In this document: positions 8,730 to 17,382 of the stretch, one piece after another
Layout of the letters: each line of letters begins with the position of its first letter
Position numbering within the stretch: the stretch's first letter is position 1
DNA from: Marinobacter zhanjiangensis
GTDB taxonomy: Bacteria; Pseudomonadota; Gammaproteobacteria; Pseudomonadales; Oleiphilaceae
Reading direction: 5' to 3'
Assembly: GCF_014651935.1 (NCBI RefSeq)
Contig: NZ_BMXV01000003.1
Location: 474,299 to 538,298 of the forward strand
DNA: 64,000 nucleotides
The notes under the pieces: generated by a model
The model's input: only the letters and a program-made list of their open reading frames with translations
Databases searched by the model: none
Told to the model about the DNA's origin: nothing
Position numbers and translations under genes: made by a program

Positions 8730-9205
8730 TGGTTGAATCCTCTTAAGGTTGTTTCGGGACGTGTCGCAGTTTGCCAACCGTCAAATCGACCTTGCGTGGA
8801 ACTACTAGCCTGGCTGAATCAGACCCGATCTGTGGCCTGGCCATCTGTACGCGCAGAATTGTGGCTTTGGCCACCAAGCATGAACCGGGCCGTTATAGCC
8901 GTGTGAGGGATATATGACTGATGTGTAGAGACCTTTTCAAAAGACCTGTTTTCCGCATCTTTCATTATTCTTGTATTTTGTAAATAAAATCGACAGGTGA
9001 ATACGCCAAATACCAGCCAAGACTGTTTCCAGATGAGAAAGGACGGGCCGGTGAAATGCTTGTGCAGATTGCGCTGAGGATAGTTCATTCGTGTGAATGC
9101 GGGTATTTTGCTGCTGGAACGGATTCGCAACCCCTTGTGCCGAACCAGACAATCTGGGCAATGCAAAGGACCGGCTCCCCGCCAGCCCTTTGCAGGTTTT
9201 GTCTC
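8730..9205. other. Intergenic region without recognisable gene
   Basis: This is 476 bases between the PEP-CTERM gene and the 3' end of the membrane-anchored protein gene. Frames up to 115 codons exist on the minus strand, but they lack family resemblance and good start signals. The stretch around 8960-9000 is notably AT-rich. No RNA gene or repeat was recognised. Confidence 0.5.
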
Positions 9206-9901
9206 TTACAGCATTTTCTTCAGCTGACCGTAGTCCCCGTCGGTACGGAGTACCAGGGTAATATCGTTATCATTCCGGTTTCTGAAGAACCAGCCATGGT
9301 TGCCGGTAAAAGCGGCTTCAAGCTCGCCTTCGTCTTCCGGCACACCCCGGCCTTTCTCGTATGAAATCGACTGTCCGCCTCCATCGCCATGAGTGTCGTA
9401 GTTGATAGGACCACCCTCAGACACCCAGGAGAACCGGGCAACAGCACCCTCATCCATTGTGAGCTTGAATTCAGTTCCCTCGCCCGGCGTAAGAACCACG
9501 CGTACTTCATCCTGCCACTGTGGCCCCGTGGTTTCCGGTTCAGGTGAAGGCTCCGGCTCAGTGGATACAGCCTCGGTTTCGGAAGTAGAAGCTGGTTCCT
9601 CAACCGATTCGGCATTAGTAGTTTCTGTGACTTCCGGTGCCGTCTGGTTGGCTGAGGATTGCACGGCAACCATCTCGGCTGCCTCGTCCGCGGCGGCTTC
9701 CTCGGCGAGCTGTTCCTTGATTTCCCCCATTTCGGTCAACCCCAGCAGTCGGCCCGCGCCAGTCGGGTCCACAGAGTATTCTGCGGGCATTACCACAGTA
9801 ACCAGCAGAATCAGCGCCACAATCGCGGCAATGATGGTTGAGCGAATCAGTCTGGCGGTGCTGGGTAATTCTTCACGACTTGGTATATCCGTGTTGTACA
9901 T
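9206..9901 (-). CDS. Membrane-anchored periplasmic protein, partner of the HupE-like protein
   Basis: This 231-residue protein has one transmembrane segment (about residues 22-40), a long linker rich in Glu, Ala, Ser, Thr and Pro (about 60-130), and a compact C-terminal beta domain (about 130-231) with conserved-looking GGPINYDTHGDGGG and GNHGWFFRNRN segments. Proteins of this architecture are usually annotated only as transmembrane anchor proteins and tend to accompany HupE/UreJ-like genes. Here the start lies 15 bases after the HupE-like stop, so the two are almost certainly cotranscribed. I infer that the beta domain faces the periplasm and may present a metal to the transporter. No catalytic motif is seen. 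Confidence 0.75.
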   Translation of the reverse strand: MYNTDIPSREELPSTARLIRSTIIAAIVALILLVTVVMPAEYSVDPTGAGRLLGLTEMGEIKEQLAEEAAADEAAEMVAVQSSANQTAPEVTETTNAESVEEPASTSETEAVSTEPEPSPEPETTGPQWQDEVRVVLTPGEGTEFKLTMDEGAVARFSWVSEGGPINYDTHGDGGGQSISYEKGRGVPEDEGELEAAFTGNHGWFFRNRNDNDITLVLRTDGDYGQLKKML

Positions 9902-9916
9902 AGCGAATCTCCGGAA

Positions 9917-10651
9917 TCAGGCGACAAAGTAACCGGTGAGTTGGTAACCAAAGAGCAGGAAGCCTGCGCTCATCATGGCCACGTTGGCGGTGTAGGCGTG
10001 GCGGAAAAAGCCATCGGTTTTGCGCCAGAAACTTATGACGATCAGGATCATGGCCAGGGCGATAAGCTGTCCGATTTCCACGCCCACGTTGAAAGCGAGG
10101 AGGTTCGGAATCAGCCCATCTGGCGAGATGTCGTATTCAATGATCTTGCTCGACAGGCCAAAGCCATGGAAGAACCCGAAAATGAGCGTGGCGGCCCTGG
10201 TGTTGGGCTGGAAGCCAAACCAGCGCTGATAGGCACCAATATTGTCCAGTGCCTTGTACACGATGGACAGACCGATAATCGCATCAATGATGTAGCTGTT
10301 GATGCCCACGTTGAAGTACACCCCCAGCAGCATGGTGGTGGAATGTCCAAGAGCAAACAGGCTCACGTAGATCGCGATGTGCTTCATCTGGTAAAGAAAG
10401 AAGATCACACCGAGCAGGAAGAGCAGGTGATCATAGCCGGTGACCATGTGTTTGGCCCCCAGGTAGATGAACGCAATGAGATTCACACCGGTAATTTCCT
10501 GAATGTACCCCTTGTCGCCCTGAGCGACAGCATGGGCCAGCACATCGGTACTCAGGCCCATCAAGCCCAGTGTCAGAAATATCCAGAAAAGACGACTGCC
10601 TGCGCCCGTTGAGGACATGCTGCGGCATCCGCCAGGCAAGCTTGAGAACAT
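9917..10651 (-). CDS. HupE/UreJ family membrane protein (likely Ni/Co-related)
   Basis: The 244-residue protein has a signal-like N-terminus and about six further hydrophobic segments. The HupE signature H-X5-DH is present in HMVTGYDHLLFLLG, with HSTTMLLG and FGFFHGFG motifs further on; these polar residues inside membrane segments are typical of nickel/cobalt permeases of the HupE/UreJ type. The ATG at 10651 has GGAG five bases upstream; a second ATG at 10618 is also possible. It is the first gene of a two-gene operon with the anchor protein. A G-tract palindrome lies about 125 bases upstream. The metal transported is inferred from the family. Confidence 0.8.
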   Translation of the reverse strand: MFSSLPGGCRSMSSTGAGSRLFWIFLTLGLMGLSTDVLAHAVAQGDKGYIQEITGVNLIAFIYLGAKHMVTGYDHLLFLLGVIFFLYQMKHIAIYVSLFALGHSTTMLLGVYFNVGINSYIIDAIIGLSIVYKALDNIGAYQRWFGFQPNTRAATLIFGFFHGFGLSSKIIEYDISPDGLIPNLLAFNVGVEIGQLIALAMILIVISFWRKTDGFFRHAYTANVAMMSAGFLLFGYQLTGYFVA

Positions 10652-10776
10652 AAAGACTCCAATCGAATGTGGTTCCGTGGGCCGTGTAAACGGTAAAAAT
10701 CAAGCGGGAATGGCCGAAGTCATCAATCTTGAAGTGCCGAGTCAGTTGTTGGATTTCAACGAAGGCGGAGAATATC

Positions 10777-10794
10777 ATCCCCCCACGGCGGGAT
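10777..10794. promoter_or_regulatory. G-tract palindrome, candidate RcnR/CsoR-family operator
   Basis: The 18-base sequence ATCCCCCCACGGCGGGAT is palindromic at 14 of 18 positions. It has the layout of sites bound by RcnR/DmeR/CsoR metal repressors: a C/G tract flanked by AT-rich dyad arms. It lies upstream of the HupE-like gene and next to a CDF efflux remnant, the genes such repressors control. No such regulator gene is in the window. Confidence 0.4.
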
Positions 10795-10825
10795 AGGAAT
10801 TAAACATGGTAAATGATCACACGCA

Positions 10826-10999
10826 TCAATCGCACCGGAGCGGTTCAACCGTCACATGGACCAGGGACCGACAGCGGGCCTGAAGGCGCTCTTTGTAGAG
10901 TGTGGGTGACTCAGGCTGGTGTGAAACCACGGAAACAATGGCCGCATGGATGTTTGAGCCAATCGCCCACACATGCAGATCACTGACTCTGGAAAGGAA
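10826..10999 (-). pseudogene. Cation diffusion facilitator (CDF/DmeF-like) C-terminal remnant
   Basis: On the minus strand 57 codons read through to a TGA at 10826, giving VSDLHVWAIG, then AAIVSVVSHQPESP and finally LVHVTVEPLRCD. This is the cytoplasmic C-terminal domain of CDF-type divalent cation exporters (CzcD/DmeF). A stop codon (11000-11002) closes the frame immediately upstream, and no membrane domain is present, so only the last fifth of the gene survives. It lies between the NYN gene and the HupE-like operon. Confidence 0.7.
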
Positions 11000-11015
11000 T
11001 TAGCCAGACGGGACA

Positions 11016-11759
11016 CTAGCCGGGGCTCTTTATATAGAGGACATTCTTGTCCCGAACGCTGATATCGAACAGCTCGCTGGCCCGGATAAGGTCACTGAGC
11101 TTCTTGTACCCGTAGTTCACCGGTGAGAACGAGCTGTTATTGGAAATATACTGACCCACCTGGCCGAGGTGTGCCCAGCCGTCATCATCTGCGGTCTGCT
11201 CCACCGCCGTGCGCAGGGTGCGAACCAGCACTGAATCACCACGCAGCTGTTTCCGGTCCCATTTGGATTTGGCCGGCGGCTTGGGCTCCTCCCCACTGCC
11301 GGTGCTGTCCGATTCGTCGCTCTCCTCCCGCAGGTTTTCCGTGTAGATGAACTGGGAGCAGGCATTAACAAAGGGCATCGGCGTCTTGCGCTCGCCAAAG
11401 CCAAACACAGGGAGGCCCGCCTCAAGAATCCGCATGACCAGCGGCGTAAAATCGCTGTCGCTGGTCATCAGCGCATAGGCGTTCACATTCCCGCTGTACA
11501 GCAGGTCCATGGCGTCAATGATCATGGAAGCGTCTGTGGCGTTCTTCCCACTGGTATAGGCAAACTGCTGGACCGGCCGAATGGCATTGGCGTGGAGCTT
11601 GTCGATCCAGCCGCCAAGCTGCGGGCCATTCCAGTTGCCATGGGCATGCCGAACGTTAACTGCGCCGTATTTGGCCAGTTCCTGCAGCACGCCTTCAATT
11701 GAGTGGTGGCTGACGTTGTCGCAGTCGATGAGTAGTGCGATCTTGTAGTTGGTGTTCAT
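11016..11759 (-). CDS. NYN domain (LabA/DUF88) putative RNase with OST-HTH/LOTUS domain
   Basis: The 247-residue protein begins with a NYN/PIN-like domain: LLIDCDNVS near residue 9, TDASMIIDAMDLL near 75 and MTSDSDFTPL near 95 supply the acidic residues of the nuclease centre. After a low-complexity linker (EESDESDSTGSGEEP), the C-terminal 70 residues fit an OST-HTH/LOTUS RNA-binding fold (WAHLGQVGQYI and the YGYKKLSDLI helix). Family members are proposed RNA-cleaving enzymes of the cytoplasm. The ATG at 11759 (MNTNYK) is preferred to an upstream in-frame ATG because family homology starts there. It appears monocistronic. Confidence 0.85.
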   Translation of the reverse strand: MNTNYKIALLIDCDNVSHHSIEGVLQELAKYGAVNVRHAHGNWNGPQLGGWIDKLHANAIRPVQQFAYTSGKNATDASMIIDAMDLLYSGNVNAYALMTSDSDFTPLVMRILEAGLPVFGFGERKTPMPFVNACSQFIYTENLREESDESDSTGSGEEPKPPAKSKWDRKQLRGDSVLVRTLRTAVEQTADDDGWAHLGQVGQYISNNSSFSPVNYGYKKLSDLIRASELFDISVRDKNVLYIKSPG

Positions 11760-12050
11760 CGTCCCTGGGCGTTCCTGTTTATCTGATGACGTTATTCGCA
11801 TTTTAGCATGCCTTGATGGCGGCAAGTTTGTCTCCATGACTATGAGGTTATGGTTAGTTCGGCACAGGCGGGCCTAGCGTAACCAGGTGACCGTTTTCGT
11901 CCGGCCCACGGCCCGTCGTGTCGGCTAGTTACCTGACACGCGCTGGTCTCTTAAATCGATGCAACCAACGGAATTTGGAATCGCTAGCCCGGATTTATCA
12001 TCGGGGGGATTACCCCTTGAACACATTCTCGCTTTCTGCCCGATGAACTA

Positions 12051-13391
12051 TCAGTTTGGGCCAGGGATATGAATGGCCACTTTTAGCCCATTCATTTGAC
12101 TGATACTGAAGTTCAGTTGCCCCTCGTAGCGATGAACAATATCGAGCACGATTGCCAGGCCCAGACCATGGCCAGGTTTCTGCTCGTCCAGTCTAAACCC
12201 GCGTTTGCCCAGCTGATCACGAGCCTCATCCGCGACGCCTGATCCGTCATCGCTGACTACAATCCGAATCTGACCACTGTTGTCGTTCAGGGAGAGCTCC
12301 ACGCAACGAGAAGACCACTTGCCGGCATTATCAAGAAGGTTTCCAAGTATCTCGTTCAGGTCATGCTCCTCTATTGGCCAACGGTGCTCCTGCGTCAGAT
12401 CCGTAGTGAGCTCAAAGGATTTTTCCGGATAGAGACGGCCCAACATCCATAGCAGGTCGCGCGCCTGTTTGACTGGGTGAGCACTTTTGCCCACCTGCGG
12501 ACCCGCGAACCAACTGCGGCGCATTTCTGCCTCGAGCTGATTGTCGATGTCACCCAGTCTTGATGCCATCTCCCGCCTTAACTTTTCATCGAGGGGGCGG
12601 CTGGTGTCCTCCAGAATTTGCCTGACCGCAGCTATTGGCGTTTTGACGCTGTGAGACAGGTTGGCGAGAGCATCCCGGGAGCGCTCCAGCCGTTGATCCA
12701 GTGAATCCAGAAGCTGATTGAGCTGTTGGACCAGGGGACGGAATTCCTCGGGTCCGTCCACATTGATCCGTGAGATTTCGCCACATTGAAGCCTTTTCAG
12801 GGCGGCCTGAAGTGTCACGACGGGGCGCAAGGAGACGGTGATCCCGACCCAAATACTTGCCACCAGTAGAATGATCAACAGGATTGAGAAAATCGCCGTC
12901 CATGCCTGTAGTTCGGCCTGGTTGTTGTGCAGTACTTCCATGTCCTCAGCGACAATTACGATGATGGGGGAGCCGTTGACCTGAAATGACCGGCGATAAG
13001 CAAGAATATCGGACGGGGCATCGGGAACATCGGGGTGTTGTACCCTCAATGTTCCCTGTCTATCGACTGCCAGCAATGGGCTGAGCAGGGGGGCCCAAGA
13101 CTCGGGGGAAATGCTCTGCCGGGATGATGAGGCAATGGCAAAAGCATGGTGGAACACTTCCTGGAAATAATCGCCGGTCCGGAGCCTATCAATCCTGCCT
13201 CCAGACTGACGTAACTGGTGTTCCAGAAAGGCTGCCTCGTCCTTCAACTGGCTTGCAACGAACTCCTGGGACATTCTCTCCAGCAAGGCACCATGAATAA
13301 ACCAAGCCAGCGCCATCAGACCAATGCCTGCCGGGAGCAACAGAATTAACAGCATTCGCCTGACCGAATATTGCCTAATGAACATCGGCAT
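12051..13391 (-). CDS. Sensor histidine kinase (PhoQ-like), partner of the adjacent regulator
   Basis: This 446-residue kinase has TM1 (about 12-33), a periplasmic loop (about 34-163), TM2 (about 164-187), a HAMP-like linker, and a dimerisation domain with the phospho-acceptor His247 in LANLSHSVKTP. The ATP-binding domain has the N box NEILGNLLDNAGKW and the DDGSGVADEA and GHGLGLAIV loops. The start overlaps the response regulator stop by about 17 bases, which indicates translational coupling; an ATG six bases further in is equally possible. The pair resembles PhoPQ in the receiver and kinase sequences. Its place beside copper genes suggests it senses copper or envelope stress, which is inference. 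Confidence 0.87.
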   Translation of the reverse strand: MPMFIRQYSVRRMLLILLLPAGIGLMALAWFIHGALLERMSQEFVASQLKDEAAFLEHQLRQSGGRIDRLRTGDYFQEVFHHAFAIASSSRQSISPESWAPLLSPLLAVDRQGTLRVQHPDVPDAPSDILAYRRSFQVNGSPIIVIVAEDMEVLHNNQAELQAWTAIFSILLIILLVASIWVGITVSLRPVVTLQAALKRLQCGEISRINVDGPEEFRPLVQQLNQLLDSLDQRLERSRDALANLSHSVKTPIAAVRQILEDTSRPLDEKLRREMASRLGDIDNQLEAEMRRSWFAGPQVGKSAHPVKQARDLLWMLGRLYPEKSFELTTDLTQEHRWPIEEHDLNEILGNLLDNAGKWSSRCVELSLNDNSGQIRIVVSDDGSGVADEARDQLGKRGFRLDEQKPGHGLGLAIVLDIVHRYEGQLNFSISQMNGLKVAIHIPGPN

Positions 13392-14043
13392 CAAACAGGT
13401 AACCCTGGCCACGTCGAGTCTTGATGGTGTCAGCCCCTACCAATTTCCTGAGCCGGCGAATGTAGGCTTCGATCACGTTTTCACTTGGGTTGTCGTTCAG
13501 GTTGTAAAGCTGCTCTATCAGCTGCTCCTTGGAGAAGACGTGACCGGGGCGGCTCATGAGGCATCGTAGCAACCGAAACTCGGTACCGGTCAGGCTGTAT
13601 TCCTGGTCACTGTCCGCTTTCAGCATCTGACGGTTCTCATCCAGTTCGAAACGCCCTGCCTTCAACGTATTCTGAATCCGCCCTTCGCTTCGCCTCACAA
13701 TGGCCTGGAGTCGGGCAATCAGTTCTTCGGTCTGGAACGGTTTGGCCAGATAATCGTCGGCCCCAGCCTTCAGGCCGTTGACTTTGTCTTGCCAGTCCCC
13801 CCTGGCGGTCAGGATCAGCACCGGAAAGCCAATGTTGTTCCCGCGCCATTGCCTCAGCACATCCAGTCCGTTGCCATCGGGTAGTCCCAGATCAAGGATG
13901 CCAACCCGGTAATCTTCATGTTCCCCAAGGAGCCTTGCTTCCCGCGCGGTGTGTGCGCTATCCACGCTGAAACCTGCTTTCTCCAGCTGGCCCCTGAGTC
14001 CTTCCGCCAGCAGGCGGTCATCTTCCACCAGAAGCACTCTCAT
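13375..14043 (-). CDS. OmpR-family response regulator (PhoP/QseB-like)
   Basis: The 222-residue regulator has a receiver domain with the acidic pocket EDD (residues 7-9), phospho-acceptor Asp51 in ILDLGLPDG and Lys101 in KPF. A winged-helix DNA-binding domain (about 125-220) ends in YIRRLRKLVGADTIKTRRGQG. The LTARGDWQDKV segment recalls PhoP. It is the first gene of a two-gene operon with the kinase and is transcribed away from the cupredoxin/copA/copB genes. OmpR-type regulators bind tandem half-sites spaced 11 bases apart, and two such pairs are present in the divergent promoter (14094-14150). Confidence 0.9.
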   Translation of the reverse strand: MRVLLVEDDRLLAEGLRGQLEKAGFSVDSAHTAREARLLGEHEDYRVGILDLGLPDGNGLDVLRQWRGNNIGFPVLILTARGDWQDKVNGLKAGADDYLAKPFQTEELIARLQAIVRRSEGRIQNTLKAGRFELDENRQMLKADSDQEYSLTGTEFRLLRCLMSRPGHVFSKEQLIEQLYNLNDNPSENVIEAYIRRLRKLVGADTIKTRRGQGYLFDADVH

Positions 14044-14093
14044 TAGTCACGCCTCTCCGAAGTAAGAACAAAGCCTGCATAGTCTCGCTGAGA

Positions 14094-14150
14094 AACCTGA
14101 ACTGAGCCTGAAGGAAAAATAATTCCGGGTTTTCAGGAAGGGTTCAGGTT
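14094..14150. promoter_or_regulatory. Divergent regulator operator: two TTCAGG tandem pairs with 11-bp period
   Basis: CCTGAA at 14096 and 14107 forms one direct pair. TTCAGG at 14132 and 14143 forms a second pair in the opposite orientation. Both pairs repeat exactly every 11 bases, and the outermost half-sites extend to a perfect inverted repeat (AACCTGAAC at 14094-14102, GTTCAGGTT at 14142-14150). One-turn spacing of direct half-sites is the classic mode of OmpR/PhoB-type regulators. The site lies between the regulator gene and the cupredoxin gene, so each pair could serve one promoter. Confidence 0.65.
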
Positions 14151-14247
14151 AGTGCGCGATGGTTGCAGCCGATTCTGGACATTGCTCAATTTTTCAGGGC
14201 AAGGAAACAGGCGTGTCAGCGCAAAACACTTCACAGGAGACGATGAA

Positions 14248-14775
14248 ATGAACACATCCAAGCTCGTAATGGCAGCAGCAGCTCTTTCCATTTCAGGAAC
14301 CGTTTTGGCCGGTGGTACCCACGGCGATGGTAATAGCGCGGTAAGCGGTGAGCCGGGCAAGGCTTCAGATGCCGCCCGGACTATCACCGTTGAAATGTAT
14401 GACAATTACTACGATCCCGAATCCATCGAGGTAAAACCGGGAGAAACCGTGCGATTCGTGGTCGAGAACAAAGGGAATCTCGTGCATGAATTCAACATCG
14501 GAACCCCCGCGATGCACGAAGGCCATCAGAAGGAAATGATGATGATGGTCGAGCATGGCGTTATCCAGGGCGGCAAGCTTAATCACGACATGATGGAAAT
14601 GGATATGGGTGATGGCCAGTCCATGAAGCACGACGACCCCAACAGCGTTTTGCTGGAGCCCGGACAGAGTGAAGAGGTTATCTGGACGTTCACTGACAAG
14701 AGCAACATCGAGTTTGCCTGCAACGTGCCCGGGCACTATCAAGCCGGCATGTACGGCGAAGTCAACTTCAACTAA
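14248..14775 (+). CDS. Periplasmic cupredoxin (plastocyanin/azurin-like)
   Basis: The 175-residue protein has a signal peptide (cleavage after TVLAG) and a cupredoxin fold. Type 1 copper ligands can be assigned: His in NLVHEFNIG, and Cys, His and Met in ACNVPGHYQAGM. An inserted Met/His-rich stretch in the middle (EMMMMVEHG, HDMMEMDMGDG) probably binds extra copper. Such proteins carry copper or electrons in the periplasm and often precede CopA. The ATG at 14248 has ACAGGAGA upstream. It is the first gene of the divergent copper operon and lies next to the regulator operator. Confidence 0.88.
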   Translation: MNTSKLVMAAAALSISGTVLAGGTHGDGNSAVSGEPGKASDAARTITVEMYDNYYDPESIEVKPGETVRFVVENKGNLVHEFNIGTPAMHEGHQKEMMMMVEHGVIQGGKLNHDMMEMDMGDGQSMKHDDPNSVLLEPGQSEEVIWTFTDKSNIEFACNVPGHYQAGMYGEVNFN

Positions 14776-14863
14776 GTCCCGTTTTTAACTGATGGATGGA
14801 ATTTCCGGGCTGGGATTGTTTCCCCAGTCTGATCTTTTTGCAGTGCAGTCTGGAGTAAAGTAA

Positions 14864-16587
14864 ATGAAAAGAAGTCTACTAGCGGGGCTTTTGACTCTGT
14901 TAATGCCGGCTCTGGTTCTGGCCGGTGAATACGACCTGACGGTCGATCGCGTCAAAATTGATACCGGCGATTTCGTCAAAGAGGGTATCGGATACAACGG
15001 TGCATCGCCGGGTCCGGTGATGCGCTTCAAGGAAGGTGAAAACGTCAGGATCAATGTGACCAACAACCTCGATGAGATGACCTCCATTCATTGGCATGGG
15101 TTGATTCTTCCCTTCGATCAGGATGGTGTGCCTGGTATCAGTTTCCCGGGAATCAAGCCGGGAGAAACCTTCACCTACGAGTTTCCCATACAGCAGGCGG
15201 GAACCTACTGGTTCCACAGCCACTCTGGTTTCCAGGAGCCTGATGGCGCTTATGGAGCCATTGTCATCGAGCCGAAAGGGCGTGAGCCGTTTCGGTATGA
15301 TGAGGAATATGTGGTCCAGCTGACCGACAAGCATCCGCATTCTGGAGACCGCATTATGCGGAACCTTAAAATGATGCCGGATTATTACAATCGTGAACAG
15401 CAAACCGTGGGCGAGTTCTTCTCGGATGCGTCGAAAAACGGTTTGATGAACACCATTCAGGACCGTATGGCCTGGGGCGACATGCGGATGATGAAAGCGG
15501 ATGTTGAGGATCTCCAGGGCTTCACCGGACTGATCAACGGTAAGGGGCCAGAGCAAAACTGGACCGGTATCTTTGAGCCTGGGGAGCGTATCAGGCTCCG
15601 GTTCATCAATTCCTCGGCGATGACGTATTTTGATGTTCGGATCCCCGGACTGGAAATGACTGTTGTTCAGGCCGACGGCAATAATGTTCAGCCCGTTAAT
15701 GTGGATGAATTCCGGATTGGCGTGGCGGAAACCTATGACGTGATCGTGCGACCGAAAGATGAGCAGGCGTATACGATTTTTGCCGAGTCCATGGGCCGTT
15801 CGGGCTATGCCAGAGCAACACTGGCTCCGGAAGAAGGAATGGAAGCTGCAGTTCCCCAAATGCGTGAACCAGCACGTCTGACCATGGCCGATATGAGCGG
15901 CATGTCAGGTATGGATCACGGCGATATGGCCGGAATGGATCATGGGAACATGGATATGAGTGGCTCAGAGGGCGTGTCGGACATGGACCAATCTAACATG
16001 GAAGGTATGGACGACTCGGGTATGGCTGGCATGGACCATGGTTCTATGGCGATGGGCCAGGACGGGTCAGGCGATCCCTTTTACGCGAAGGGCAGTGGTC
16101 TGATGCCAATGGCGGCAAGTTCCTGTCCTACTCCGACTTGAAGGCTCAGGACCCGCGGTACGAACTTCGGGAGCCGACCCGGGAAATCGAGCTTCGTCTG
16201 ACCGGTAACATGGAACGCTACATGTGGAGCATTAACGGTGTTAAATACGAAGATGCAGACCCTATTCGCCTGAAATACGGTGAGCGCGTTCGCTTCAAGT
16301 TTGTGAATGAGACGATGATGACACACCCCATGCACCTGCACGGTATGTGGTCCATCCTGGATGTTGGCGCAGGTCAGTGGAACCCGATCAAGCACACGGT
16401 CAGTGTACAGCCTGGAACCACGGTTTATATGGAAACCGAGGTAGATGAACCCGGGCAGTGGGCATTTCACTGTCACCTTTCTTACCACGCTGCGGCGGGC
16501 ATGTTCCGCAAAGTGATCGTAGAGGGTGGTCCGGACTCGACTCAGGCAAAGACAGGCGTTGTGACCGAAGAAGGAGGTGATGCATGA
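14864..16587 (+). pseudogene. copA: Copper-resistance multicopper oxidase CopA, split by a -1 frameshift
   Basis: Two consecutive frames make one CopA. Frame one (14864-16141) has a Sec signal peptide, HWHG at residues 76-79, HSHSG at 118-122, and a Met-rich region of MDHGxM repeats (about 345-405). It then runs into an out-of-frame TGA. Frame two (16138-16587) carries the rest of the third cupredoxin domain, with the copper motifs HPMHLHG and HCHLSYH. The correct reading resumes as DANGGKFLSYSDLKAQ, so one base seems to be missing near 16099-16103 in GGTCTGATGCC. CopA is a periplasmic copper oxidase and sequestering protein. The cause could be mutation or a sequencing error. All other copper ligands are intact, which suggests a recent event. 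Confidence 0.85.
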
Positions 16588-17333
16588 GCCCTGTCCGATC
16601 CATTATCGCTGTCGGTCTACTTGGTTCGCTCATCTTCCCAGCCTCTGTGGCGGCTCAGGAAATGATTGCTGACACATCCGCACGAAAGCAGCCGCTAACG
16701 TCCTGGGGCGTCCAGTTTGAGGAGCTTGAATATCGCTACAGTGATAACGATGAAGAACTGGCAGTCTGGAATGCGGACTTCTTCTATGGCACTGATGAAC
16801 TGAAAGTCCGGTGGCTGACCAAAGGCGAATACGCCATTGATGAGCAGGCCTACGAAGGGCTGGAAAACCAGTTGGTTGGGCAGGTTCCCATATCCGAATT
16901 CTTCGACGCCAAGGCCGGTGTAAGGTTCGATACCCCCGAGGGGCCAGATCGTACCTATGCCGTCCTGGGCGTTGCCGGGTTGGCGCCGCAGTGGTTTGAG
17001 ATAGATGCCAATCTGTATCTGAGCGACGAGGGCGACACATCTGCCGGATTGGATGCAGAATACGAGTTGCTGCTGACGAATTACTGGATTCTCTCTGCAA
17101 CGTTTGATGCGACCGTGGCATTCAGTGAAGACCGCGAAATTGGTGTCGGCAAAGGGCTGGTTTCCACCGAAACCGGTCTTCGGCTGAGCTATGACCTGGT
17201 GGATCGCGCTTTCTCACCTTATGTAGGTGTGGTGCATGAGCGTAAGTACGGGGACACCGCGGACTTCGCCGAAGTCGAGGGGGGTGGTACGGAAGACTGG
17301 TTTGCCGTGATCGGTGCCCGCATCGCCTTCTGA
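16584..17333 (+). CDS. copB: Copper-resistance outer membrane protein CopB
   Basis: The 249-residue CopB protein starts in the ATGA overlap with the copA stop codon, so the two are translationally coupled. It has a signal peptide (cleavage after ASVAA), no Met-rich N-terminal extension, and amphipathic beta strands typical of the CopB outer-membrane barrel, ending in an aromatic residue (IGARIAF) as expected for assembly by the Bam machinery. In Pseudomonas, CopB acts with CopA in copper tolerance. This is a short form of the family. A hairpin terminator follows 10 bases later. Confidence 0.88.
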   Translation: MSPVRSIIAVGLLGSLIFPASVAAQEMIADTSARKQPLTSWGVQFEELEYRYSDNDEELAVWNADFFYGTDELKVRWLTKGEYAIDEQAYEGLENQLVGQVPISEFFDAKAGVRFDTPEGPDRTYAVLGVAGLAPQWFEIDANLYLSDEGDTSAGLDAEYELLLTNYWILSATFDATVAFSEDREIGVGKGLVSTETGLRLSYDLVDRAFSPYVGVVHERKYGDTADFAEVEGGGTEDWFAVIGARIAF

Positions 17334-17343
17334 TCTCGGTTTT

Positions 17344-17372
17344 AACGGGCCATGGCATTCCCCTGGCCCGTT
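17344..17372 (+). terminator. Hairpin terminator after copB
   Basis: AACGGGCCA (17344-17352) pairs perfectly with TGGCCCGTT (17364-17372) around an 11-base loop. A short T stretch follows. It ends the cupredoxin-copA-copB transcript. Confidence 0.6.
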
Positions 17373-17382
17373 TGTCGTCTAT

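Noticed and set aside
8868..8905. Short resemblance to 23028-23065 (GCCACCAAG...TGAACC)
   Set aside because: Only about 15 matching bases with gaps, so too short to call a repeat. It could be a remnant of a shared element but cannot be supported.
15890..16060. MDHGxM-type tandem repeat as a separate element
   Set aside because: It is the Met/His-rich copper-binding region of CopA itself, expected for the family.
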